Shown: piece by piece, positions 38,901 to 50,900 of the stretch
How the letters are laid out: each line of letters opens with the position of its first letter
Numbering within the stretch: the first letter of the stretch is position 1
Assembly: GCA_002633005.1 (NCBI GenBank)
Contig: NMRA01000110.1
Location: 492,623-556,622, forward strand
Length of the DNA stretch: 64,000 nucleotides
Source: Phoronis australis
Lineage: Eukaryota > Phoronida > Phoronidae
Direction: 5' to 3'
The notes under the pieces: model-generated
What the model was told of the DNA's origin: nothing
Database searches by the model: none
The model's input: the letters and a program-made list of their open reading frames with translations, nothing else
Translations under genes and position numbers: made by a program

Positions 38901-41900
38901 TGGAATTAAAGGGAAGTAGTTACTGAAGAATGGAATTTTTTCCCATGATGTCGCATATTTTCTAACATTGATTAATTTGATAAGAAGGTATCTATGAATG
39001 AAAATTATACTGTCTTTTTGATTTTTCTTGTTTCAGGGTACACTTGATATAGAATTGGTTGCATTATTCTTCATTATTTTTTGTATAGAAACAAACACTG
39101 CTAGTAATTTTCAACTGAACTTTTCTGTCTGCTCAGACAAACTCAGAATTCTGATGGTAAATGTTACCCGGCTGCCTTGTAAGTAGTACTACTATGTACT
39201 CTACTCTGTATGAACTCTACTCAGTTCCCTCAGTTGGTAATGGACGATTTTTGTTGTAGATTACTGACAGATCAAAACACAGCAGATGTAATGGCAATAT
39301 TAAAACCTTTTGCGGAGATGTCTTGGCTAAACATGTTAAAGACCTTTCACCTAGAAGGTTAGGTGCACGTTTTATTTGTATTCACTTTTTTCATTTCTCA
39401 TTGAATCTATTACATAACCATTTCTTTGATTATTCAGGTAACATGAATGAAATTGCGCGACTTCTTGGTGATAATGCGGAGAATGCTGAGCGACTACGTC
39501 AACTATTTGGAGACAATCGAGCTGAGTATGAGCGTAAACTTCGCGAGCGAATCGCTCGGCAACAGAAGAGGATTGAAGAAGGTATGCTTAATGAAGCATA
39601 TGACACATTGTGGGTAAATTACATTTAAAGTGACATGTGAGAAGTTACATCATGTTATCTGAAAGTAAACTAACGGATTACTTAATAATTGCTTAATTAC
39701 GTTTCATACATGTGTGTGTGACTGTTCTTTTTGAGTTGAATTAAATGTTCTTTTGTTTGAGTATTATGTTATGCATTCAAACAGTGTAACACATAGCCTC
39801 ACTTATAATGTGCACTCAGTTATGGCGCTGTATTCCACAAGTCCTCCACCAACTGGACTGTATATAGTCTGATATAGTTAGGGCCATATTATTCTATATT
39901 ATGTTTTCCAGTTATTAAGCAGACAGCAGGTTTGATGTTCTGTTTGTCATGTCAGACGTACCTATCTTGGTCCAGTATTTGCAGTAGTTTGAAATGTGGC
40001 CACGCTCATTAAGAAACCTTCTGCTTTACTTTAAAGGTTTGGATCCAGATGAAGATGAGGAAGACAGTCTTCCTGAAGAGGAGGACCTGACCTCTGGTGG
40101 TGACCCTCTCAATGACCTTAACAAGCGATTTGAAGATGAAAGAGATGCTTTACTGGCCAAGCTCAGAGGTACACGCTTATTATGTTTGTGTTTGTGTTTG
40201 TGTTGCTACTCTGTAAGAGTGTAATCATGAGAGTTCCGTCAACAACCAGTTATATTCAGAAATTATTTTCTGAATATTACTCTGTTTTAGATACCAATAA
40301 CCAGTTATATTATATTCAGGTGTTATTATTTACTCGACATTATTCTGTTTCAGGTGCCAACAACCAGTTCTTGAGTGAGAAGGAACGACAGGCAGAACTT
40401 ATTCGTCTTCGCCGTGAAAAGCTGCTCGCTGATCGTGAGAGTAAGTTTGAAGATGCCGCTCTACTCATTGGTTTAGCTGAGAGACAACAAGCTGAAGCTA
40501 ATGAGAGGTATGTTGAGAGGAGGCTGGCGCTTTACTTGATCCTTTCACAGATCTATTAACAATTACATGTTATGTAACGTTTCATAATGACCACACTGTT
40601 ATGTGTTTTCTAATGTATTCCAAAAAAAAGAACGTTCTCACTGACTTAAATTTGTTTTCAATTTTGTTGAAAATAATCATGTTTGTAACTATTTTAAGTT
40701 TTTATGTTCTAATCTCTGTGTTATACATTCATCTAACCGAGTGAACTTAAGTAACTTTTTGTGTGTTTTTCCTAAATTTATTTGGACTATTTATTGATGT
40801 GTGTCATAACCTTGACCTTACTTTTATTGTGCAACCTCTGTTATCAACACATTGGCAATTTTACGAGACAGTTTATTGATGAACTGTTGAATGTCCGTGC
40901 TTGTAACTTGGAGCAAAAAGTTTGGGTTGTTTGAAAATGTTAGATTGTCCCCAGATGGCGTTGTTTCAATTCTATTTGTAGTGATGTCACAAATTCACAA
41001 TTATTACAGTCATAGTGTCATGTGTAGGCAGGCATGTGGCTCTACAGATAATTTGACCTCTCTACATAGTGTTTTGGCGCTGTGTTGATTGGCTTTAAAT
41101 AAAGATCAGCATAATAATGTTTCTCACACAAAAAGAATGACTCCATTCATTCTGCAGTGATCATGCGCATCTGCTGATTGTTAGTTTGTCACCTTGAAAC
41201 CGTATTATTGTCTTTTGTGTTGAAACAGCTTTTGACTTGTTCTAAGAACTCTCCATCTCTTGTCTGCTGCTCATGAGTTGACCTTGACTACCAGCTATTG
41301 TCCAGAAGTGTTCCTAATATGCCCTTAACTCTTCCTCTTTTTCTTGTCGTCTGCTTGCTGTCATTCTTATCTCCATAATGAAACAGTTACAGAAGAAAGT
41401 TACCAGGGAAGCGTAAACGGGTCTTGTAAGTACCTTGTGATGCAGACTTATTTCTTGGACATTTTCATTTTTTGTCTTTAATCACCTACTGATTTGTCTC
41501 TCTTGAAACTGCATCTCACAAATTATTTCCTTGGAAATACCTCTTGAATGCTTGGATAACATTTTATGGAGTATGGACGCTTTGTATACTGTGTCTTGTT
41601 CTTGTACTGTCCAGTAATTCGACCTTTTGTGTTAGTGGTAAGCAGTCTTTTAAATGGACTCTTGGCAGCAAAAGTCATTTGATGGACTGTTGGCCTTCCA
41701 AAACATTGACTGATTACAAGTAATTGGACAGAGCAAAATTAATGAAGTTATTCAAGAGTGCTATAACTTGCATTTTAAGTAATTTGATCAGATTGCTTTG
41801 CTGATGTTGCTTAAATTCATCCAAGAATGGTTGAGTGGTGAAGGGAGCTAGTGGTAGGTGTTGGAGTGGCTTAGTCATACAATCTCTGACCAGTAGTTAT

Positions 41901-44900
41901 ACTGGCCAGTATTGTATTGACCAGTAGTTGTACTGACCAGCAGGTGTACTGGTCATTGCACTGCTACAGCTGTAGACAAACAGGTTGATAATGATTTGCC
42001 ATTGAAAATGTTTTCATCAAAACTTACATTAACTGTGGAAGGTTCATTGGTAATGTATGTTTCACTTTTCAGTTATATTTACTCTGGGGCACTAATCGTG
42101 GGATTAAAAACTCTGAATGAAAAGTGGTTTATTAGCATTTTGTAAATTTGATAAATAAATTTAAAAGTGCATTTTGTTGTTGTTCAGCTTCAAAAAGTTT
42201 CCCGGCCGATGACGAGTTGAAGAATGGTTCAATAGTTAACTCTGCAACATACTTTCAGGTTGAAGAATGATCGAGCTCGACAAGAGCAGCTAGCGAAAGA
42301 GAGGCTGGCGGCCATGAGAGAAAAGAGAGCCAAAAAGATGACTCAGAATTTGACTGTGGAAGACGGCGATCAGAATGCACTAATGGTACTAAAGATTGAT
42401 TTAACTTTGGCCGAATTAATTTCTTTATTCGATATATTTTGTCATGAAAGGCATCACTTTACCAATCTCACCAATTTAGGGCATAATAGGGCTTATTTCT
42501 TCATATTTTTCATAACAGTTACAAAGCATCGCATATCAATGATTTACCTTGTTCGAGTTCTGTTCAAAGCTGTTGTGAGACAACATTTTGAAAAATTGTA
42601 GGCTTTCACAACAATATTAGCAAATTTGGAAATTGTTTTGTCTGACAATGTGAATAGTTTGGTATCTGGTATTGCTTATAGGTGACGTCTGTTTTTAGAT
42701 GACGTCTGCTTCTAGATGGCGTCTGCTTTTAGATGATGTCTGCTTTTATGCATTACAATGTTGATACTGTTACTTCTTTTGATCAAAGTTTTCTGTCTTT
42801 TCAAAGTATAAAATTAGCTTCTGTTGACAAAGCATCATCCATCCATGTTCTTTATGTGGCTTTTCGCTGAGGGACACTATGATTTAAAACATGATAGAAA
42901 AGATATGAATGTATAAATATCCCTTGATTAGGCATCCCTTCAAATGCATGCATTCGGCTACTCACATTTTGTGGAAAGATTCCACTCAAGTATTGTTCTG
43001 ATGTTTGCAATTCTGTTGTACAGTCAAAATTGTGACATTTTACATTTTTGTGCCGTACTTTCCTCTATCCTGTGTTGTGCCATGTAATGTACTTTATGTT
43101 GACTGACATTTTCGTGCTATATTTCAAGATAACAATTTTTACGTTTGTCCACTATGATTCATGTCTTGATTGTAGAATGCCTATGCACGACTTCTTGAAG
43201 AGAAACACTCGCACGAACGGCAGTTGTTACTTCAAATGTTAGATGACAAGTCACGTGATGACCTTCGACTGCAGTACGCTACATCGACGGAGGATGAGTG
43301 TCAGGAGAAATTGGAAGAACTGAATGTGGAGAGGAAGAAATTGGAACTGGGTGAGCAGTGAAGATATAGCTGTGTTCTAGTATATACTCTATAGTAGTCG
43401 TGGTGTGTTGTAGTACTACTCTATTGTAGTCTTGGTGTGTTCTAGTAATTCTCTGTAGTACTCTTGGTGTGTTCTAGTAATACTCTATTATAGTAGTCTT
43501 GGTGTGTTCTAGTAATACTCTATAGTAGTCTTGGTGTGTTCTAGTAATACTCTATAGTACTCCTGGTGTGTTCTAGTAATACTCTATTATAGTAGTCTTG
43601 GTGTGTTCTAGTAATACTCTATAGTAGTCTTGATTTGTTCTAGTAGTACTCTATAGTAGTCCTGGTGTGTTCTAGTAATACTCTGTAGTAGTCTTGATTT
43701 GTTCTAGTAGTACTCTATAGTAGTCCTGGTGTGTTCTAGTAATACTCTATAGTAGTCTTGCTGTGTTCTAGTAATACTCTATTGTAGTCTTGGTGTGTTC
43801 TAGTAATACATTATGGTAGTCTTTCTATGTTCTAATTGTACTCTGTAGTAGTCTTGCACAATTTGAGATCAACTTTATAACGGCAAGTGGTCTGAATGAA
43901 ACCTGTTTTTTGAAGAAAGCATGAGTTTAATGATTCTGGTTTTACTCCTCTATAGCACCAATATTTTGATGTTCCTCTAAGTCCACATGAGTTTGTGGTT
44001 ATGTACAATTAGCTGTTGGTGAAGTTTTTATTTTATAAATTCCTCCTATCGTGTTTTTGATATTAATTGCATAAAACTTGACAATGACTGTTTTTGTGTT
44101 CATTTGAATAGAAGATTGACAGCAAATTGATGAAACAAAAAATCTCTCTTCAGGTTCCGAGCACCTCTACGGCACACTGCGTGACGCAGCCATTGTCAAG
44201 ATGGAGGCTCGACGGAACAAGCTGAGCCGAGATCGGCAGACTTCTGCAGTCACAGATGATGATGTGACGGTGACCCTAATGGCCGACCTTCAAGAACAAC
44301 AGGATAAGGAGTCGGCGCTTGCAGTTCGGGAAATGGTCGAAAAGGTACGATTGTATGCTGATATCTTGTTTATTTAGATTAGTTTAAACACATCACTGTA
44401 TTGTTTAGTTTACCCATAATGCAATTTCGCCATGATAGACCGTCTTGAATAGCCAGCTCATATACTTAGGACAGTCCAAATTTCCTTCACAGCCATACAA
44501 GATCAGAGTTTCCTTGTGTGTCGATACATTTTGTTTTCTTTTTCACTCTTTTGATGGTGTAGTCAAAACAGTGATAGTACTGTGTTCAGTTTATAGTCCT
44601 GATATTGTACTACTGCCATTTGGTGTTATGCGCACTGAAAACTTAGTTTGTTCCAACTGTATGATATCTATGTTCAAACACAATTTCAAAGTCAGAATAG
44701 ACTCTTTTCACACACAATGTCATTGCATTGGAAGTTCATGATTTCTAGGTCATTAGTGCTATTTTGTTTTATTGCTTTGATTCATGTTTTTTGTTTTTTT
44801 ATCATTTATCTTTAATAATCATAGTGTTTATTTGTATCGCCAAAGTGGGTATGCACCAACTTGTTTTCTTGAAGTTGTAGAGTCTTTGTCAATATTAGTG

Positions 44901-47900
44901 TGAATAACTTAATTGAAGTGTGTCATACAGTAGAAAGGAGTGTGGAATGCCATCATTTGGGCAACACAAGAAATGTTAGAAGTGACGTAACATTATGCTT
45001 TAACTGTAGTCAAAGGAAGAATTGAAGGAACTTCAGCAGCAGATGATACAAGACATTCAGACTCAGAAGGTAGAGAATGTCGTCTGCATCCTGTTTGGTA
45101 CAGACGAGGTGAAGAAACTGTCCAATGACGACCTTGTGGAGGCTTTAGAGGGCAAATATGATGCACTGCGAGATAAACTGCTGGTAGAGGCTCTCATGAA
45201 GGAGGTGAGTTAAGTGCTGGAAATCACAGCGCTCCAGAAATACAAGTAAATTTTGATTAAAAGTGCAATAAATGCACGCCTTCTGTCAATTTTTTGTTTT
45301 TTGATTTAGACCATTTTGATTCCTTCTCAGATTATTAATTATTGAGAAAAACTGACAGTTTATCAGTACTTCGATCCAGGCCCATTAACTTGGTTGTCAT
45401 GGCAACTTAGTTTTTGCAGCGGAAGCAATATAGACATCAAAGGAATCCTGACTGTGTTTATTCCTAACCAAATTTTTAAAACATTCAAACTAATAAGAAT
45501 GTTAAGATCACCACTGGCTGACTAACCACCCCTGGCAGCCTGACCACCACTGGCTTGCTGACCACCACTGGCTGACTTAGAGTACTTTTTGACTGACCAT
45601 TGAGTACTGTTATGTCTTGTAGTATGGGGAATTGGAGTGGAAACGTCTGTCTGAGCAGGAACGACAAAAGAAATTATTTGAACTCAAGTTGAAAGAGAGG
45701 CAGCTACGTCGAGATGGTCGCTTGGAGGAGGCTGAAGCACTTCTTGGTGAGTTACTGTCTGCTCAGACTCCTGTGTCCTCCTTGTGAGGTAGAGGGTCAT
45801 TTAATGTTTTTAAAATGGTGGTGGCCTCTTCCAAGGTACAATTTGGCACCAGTCAGTTACAGGGTTCCAGGTTTCGAGAACCAGTTTGGTGCCCATTAAT
45901 CAGTGAAGGAAACTGGTTCTCAAAATGTGGGTCCCCTGTAAGTGACTGGTATCGACAATTCAGTACCACACATTAATCCTCAATCTCATGCAATGCAGTT
46001 TGGTAACATCTAGTAAATCGAGTCTGAACACCTGGCCTTTTAAACAGGATTACTCCAATCAGGATTACTCCAATCAGGATCACTCCAATCAGGATCACTC
46101 CAATCAGGATCACTCCAATATTATGCATTACATTAAGCACAATGTTAAATGCTGTCATCTTACATCCTTCCCTCTGTCTAAGTGAAGCTGATTGGTGGTT
46201 GTATTGTGTTGCGAATGAATATGTTGATGGATATTTGTAATAAAAGTAATTTGGCTTCATGCACAGGTGAACTGATGAAAGATAAAGAAACTTTGGACAG
46301 AATATTTGGAGAGTCAAAAGAAGAACAAGAACGTAAACTGAAAGAGAGGCTTGAAAAGAGAAAGAAACGGCGAGAGCAAGGTTAAAAACATTTTTTGTTT
46401 ACTTCAAAATAAGTTTCATTTAAAGCTTAATTACAGCTGTGTTACATGTGTTTACTGACTAGTCAGTCTTTCCTGTAGGAACGTAAAATCCTAATCTCCT
46501 GCTGCCCATGTGATGTCGCTATTTCCTGTGTCACGATCTTTTTAATCACTGAAAACTGGAAAGTACAAAGAGTGGGTTTCTCACTGAATAGTTGGCGGTG
46601 ACTTTACAAGCTTTCTATGTGCTAGTTGAATTTAGCAGTGACCGTGGAAAGTTTCTACGTGTCACTTGTCGTCGCCTTAAAGTAATACGCATTGGTCGTA
46701 GAGGTTTCTATTGTGTAACTTGTAATCTTCTTCAGGAATGACGGAGGAGGAGTGTAGTGAGTTGGAGAAGAAGGAAATAGAAGAAGAGGAGGAGGAGGAG
46801 AACAGGAAGAGACGCAATGTTCTGCTAGACCTCCAGCATAGATACGATGACGTGAGTTGTGGTGGGAAAGTAATGATAATGATAATGAGAGCAATTCATA
46901 TTGTCATTGTCAATAATAACAGCAAGAATAATCTTGACGTCCTCTTTGACTTATGGATGTATTCGTGTCAAATTCTATGTTCCCTGCTGTAAGTAGTAGG
47001 AATAACAGACATTTTATGAATTATTGTAAAACGAGCAAAATATTATCGGTTACGTATGGCCTTATTGACTGTGTAGTTAGCAAAATGTTTAATATAAAAT
47101 AATTGCAGGTGGTCTGATACACGTTGTAGCAGACGTGCGCAGGCCTCGCATGTGGGCCCATTGCACTGATCACCTGGAAATATTTTTATGCTTTATTAAT
47201 ATATGGTTAAAACCGAGCTGAGGAGCTAGAAACCTGGCTCAAGGGTTTAGCAGTGTCACCTGGTGGGACTCGAACCCACGACCTCGAGTAAAGAAAGCGG
47301 GCACTTATCAACCAGGCCACACTGCCTCCTCTAGCAAAATATTTACAAAGCTGTAGATTTTTGGTCTGTAAAAGTACATATTTTGTGAAAGTAGAAAAGT
47401 TTGATTTTGACTTTTTATCACTGCTGTTGATTTTGTCACATGACCATGTGTTTTTATTAAAATTTAGCCAAAATGAAAGGTGCAATAATTGATTAAAAAT
47501 GACAGCATCAATACCATGACCAAATTTTATTTGATGTAAAAAGTCAACATCATCTTTCAAAAGGCTGTTGCAGTTTTTAAATTATTTTGTTTTCATATTA
47601 CGCAACTTTCGAGTTTTTTCAATGAAATCATGAAAGTCCTATTTTTCCATACTCCTCATGCAAAAATGACTAACAATGTTTTCTAGAACAGTGCATTAAA
47701 CAGTAATGTCTGTTGAATCCTCTCAGTCATTTACGTCTGAAATATGGTTTCCCGAAAATAACCGAATTTGGACTTTTGTCTAGGTTACCGTATCATATAT
47801 ATTGTCTTCCTGAATATTTTGTAGGAAAAAGATGAACTATTGCGCCGTCTTCAGGGGTTGAACGACCGTCACTTGACTGAAAAGGAGCGCCAGTTGGAAC

Positions 47901-50900
47901 TGGCTCGGTTGAAACGGGAGCAGAGACGAGCGAGACAGGAAGAGAAGTTTGACGCTGCTGCACTGGTCATCGCCATCTCCAAAAAGAATGACCAGAAGTA
48001 GGGAGATAACTCCACGATTTTTTCAAGCCAATTTTTAACAGTTAATGTGTGGATTAATTAAATTCACACTTGTGTAGATGAAACATTTATTGTCACCAGA
48101 ATTAGGATAATGCTTCAGTGGTGGATCTAGACTATTGTAAGGGGGGCACAACCACAACTTCTGTAACACAAACATTAGGCTTACCTCTAAAACTGGCATG
48201 CCCCTAGGGGGAGCTCAAGTCACCCGGGACCTCTCCAGTCTGCTCAACTGAATTTACCTTAAAATTAAACCTGATGCATTATCTCTTGGAGATGAAATAG
48301 TGATGAAAATGTAAAAACAGTATAATTTATAGTCTAGGAATAGATAACATTATAAACGGTAATGGTAGTCTGAAACAAAATATGATTGAGTAGTGAAGTG
48401 GTATTTAATATACCAAGTTTGTATATTTCATCTTTAGTCCAGTGACCTCTCAGAGCTCAACATGTCCGAAAACGTTTGTCACTTGTATTCCCTGATTTGG
48501 GCTCGGAAATGTGTCGAGCAAAAAAACACCTAAGGTCTGTTCGGTGCCCGCACGTGTTGTACAGGTGGTGTCAATTTTCTGCTTGTATTTTAATTGTTAT
48601 TCCTTTTGTATTTTCGAGCGGTTACTTGCCTATGTTGAGCCCTGCTTAATTAGTCTAGGTTGCTGTGGAACAGTTTTGTTCGTAGGTTTGTTAAACAATG
48701 TGAAGTAGCATTGAAGATGAACTTTATTGTCACTTGTTCATGTAGACTTGAAGATGAACTTTATTGTCACTTGTTCATGTAGACTTGAAGATGAACTTTA
48801 TTGTCACTTGTTCATGTAGACTTGAAGATGAACTTTATCGTCAATTGTTCATCTAGACTTAAAGATGAACTTTATCGTCACTTGTTCATGTAGACTTAAA
48901 GATGAACTTTATCATCACTTGTTCATGTAGACTTGAAGATGAAAGACTGCGACAAGAACGATTGGCACGTGAGCGACTAGAGGCACGACGTAAGAAACGC
49001 GCTGAGGGCAAAGGTCAGGAAGAAGAGGCTCCTCTGGAGGACGTGCCTCTCCCTGAGGACGAGGAAGACATTGTCGCCATGCAGGACGCTGTGATTAAGG
49101 AAATGGAACATAAACACCTGGAGGAGAGGGACGTTCTCACAAAGGTGAGAGAAACGGGAATTGGTGAAAATGTTATTTGTCACAAGGGTGAGGGGTCGGG
49201 AACTGGTGGAAATGTTATTTTTGTCTAAGGTGAGGGGGAGAGGAATTGATAGAAATGCTATTAGTCATTAAAGTGAGGGAAACAGGAATTTGTGCAATGT
49301 GTTATCACTTGGGTGAGGGGAACGGGTTTTACCAAATGTGATAACATTTGCCAGTGAGGAATTTGTTCACCAAGTCGCCATTCTTTTGCTCTTCAGCTGT
49401 TGGAGGAGGGATCAAGTGGCGATGGGCGTGAGTTGGCCAGATCACTGGGCAGTGAAGAGAGGTTGGTCAAACTGGAGGAGCTGAAGGAGTTGAGGGGTCA
49501 GATGAGGGACGAAGGGGTCATGGACCCTACTGAACAGATGGACGTCTTCAAGGTAAGACAGTGCAAATGACGTAAGATTTCACTGACAACAAAAATATTA
49601 TATTGCATGATTTGTACTATCTTGTATAATATTAGTAATTAAAACTCCTGAGCTACCTGGCGACTCCATGCTCTGCCATTATGAAACTGTGTGTTCTTGT
49701 CCACAGGAAGCTGTTAGTGTTTGCATTGAGGTCACATCACAGCAGTTGCTTGATGATGGCAAGCCTCACTCTGATGATGATGTACAGGTGGCGCTACTAG
49801 CTGACCTACAGCAGCATCAGGACAAGGAATCCAATTATCTGTTGGCAGACATTGCTGCTAAGGTGAGTTCAGTTTGCAGTTATATAACTATGTTGCTGTG
49901 ATGAATGAACGGAACTTGGGAGTGGTTTAAAATTCTAAAGCAAATGATTTAGGATGTTATTATTGCTGAAATTGTTAAATTTCTTAGCTCATGTTTTTTT
50001 CTTCAGTGATGAATATTTATGTGTACAAAATTTCAAGTTCAAGAATATTTCAAACTTTCCTCTAAAAATCTGACTGATTTTAATGACATGTCACAAGATT
50101 AATTGTAATGTGTTGTTACTAAGTTTTTAGGTGCCTGAATGTCAGCTTCTGGTCTCAGAAAATGAGAAAACGTCACATTTATGATATTGTTAAACCATGT
50201 GAAACATTCGTTTACTTTTTTAAACGTGGTGACCAATACACTGCATTTGATGCACTAATTGTCTTAATGTGTTATTTTTGTATCCTCAAAGATTGAAGAG
50301 GTATGTAATGCACTTAATCGTCCTATTCTTTGCTTGTTTACGTGGCTTGTCTCTCTAACAGCCATTATTGTTTCAGTCGTGTTTTGTGAAAGTTTTGGTT
50401 GGCATGTTGCAGTCGACTTAGTTGTTCTATTGCATAAGTTACTCTTACGCAGCGATGGTACATTTCATTTTAATAATTTATATAAAAAATCAAAATTGCT
50501 TGTATAAATTTAAAACACATTAAAGGCTTTTAACAAGAATGATTTGTTCATTTTTGTACGCTTTTGTCAGTGCTCTTGATAATATCGTTCACTAATCTTG
50601 CACAGCATAAAATCATTATTTACTAAAAATCAGCTTCTAATGAAAGTGAGATGTTTTGACCCATTGTGAGTGTTCTCAACACTCGCAATGTAAAAACTAA
50701 TTTCAGGCGGTCTGATACACGTTGTACTAGATGGGCCCATTGCACTAATTACCTGGAACCATTTTAAAATTGCCCTTTATTAATATTTAGTTAAAACCGA
50801 GCTGAGGAGCCAGAGACCTGACTCAAGGGTCAAGCAGTGTGGCCCAGTGAGAATCCAACCCTTGACCTCGAGTAAAGAAGTTGGGAACATATCACGCTAG

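Larger units (their letters stand above)
38043..44344 (+). other. Super-repeat 3 of the giant gene, exons 17-24
   Basis: Exons 38043-38168, 38536-38692, 39438-39581, 40037-40168, 40354-40507, 42259-42385, 43176-43350 and 44154-44344, 1,206 bp. It uses all eight exon types separately. Boxes: B/C ALENKYDSLKDKLLAEAL and LGEANWNLLSEQERQ; D LFGDNRAEYERKLRERIA; E PLNDLNKRFEDERDALLAKL; F LSEKERQAELIRLRREKL; G RLKNDRARQEQLAKERLAA; H KHSHERQLLLQML; A LMADLQEQQDKESALAV. Confidence 0.85.
45010..49862 (+). other. Super-repeat 4 of the giant gene, exons 25-32
   Basis: Exons 45010-45204, 45623-45746, 46267-46380, 46736-46851, 47825-47997, 48931-49144, 49397-49552 and 49707-49862, 1,248 bp. All eight types are separate. 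Boxes: B ALEGKYDALRDKLLVEALMK; C ELEWKRLSEQERQKKLFELK; D IFGESKEEQERKLKERLEKR; E VLLDLQHRYDDEKDELLRRL; F LTEKERQLELARLKREQRRA and EEKFDAAALVIAIS; G KLEDERLRQERLARERLEAR; H KHLEERDVLTKLLE; A LLADLQQHQDKESNYLL. Exon 27 ends at a weak donor (CAAG/GTTAAA). Confidence 0.84.

Noticed and set aside
47255-47332. Possible tRNA gene on the minus strand
   Set aside because: Box A and box B are present but no cloverleaf can be drawn, and the segment recurs in related repeats, so it is a SINE head.
47207-47560. Reverse-strand 117-codon frame, including WVRVPPGDTAKPL
   Set aside because: The recognisable part is the SINE promoter region (box B) read as protein; the rest is intronic.
48116-48245. Possible second DNA element starting CAGTGGTGGATCTAGAC
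   Set aside because: It resembles common CAGTGGCGGATC-type element ends, but no matching inverted right end was found.
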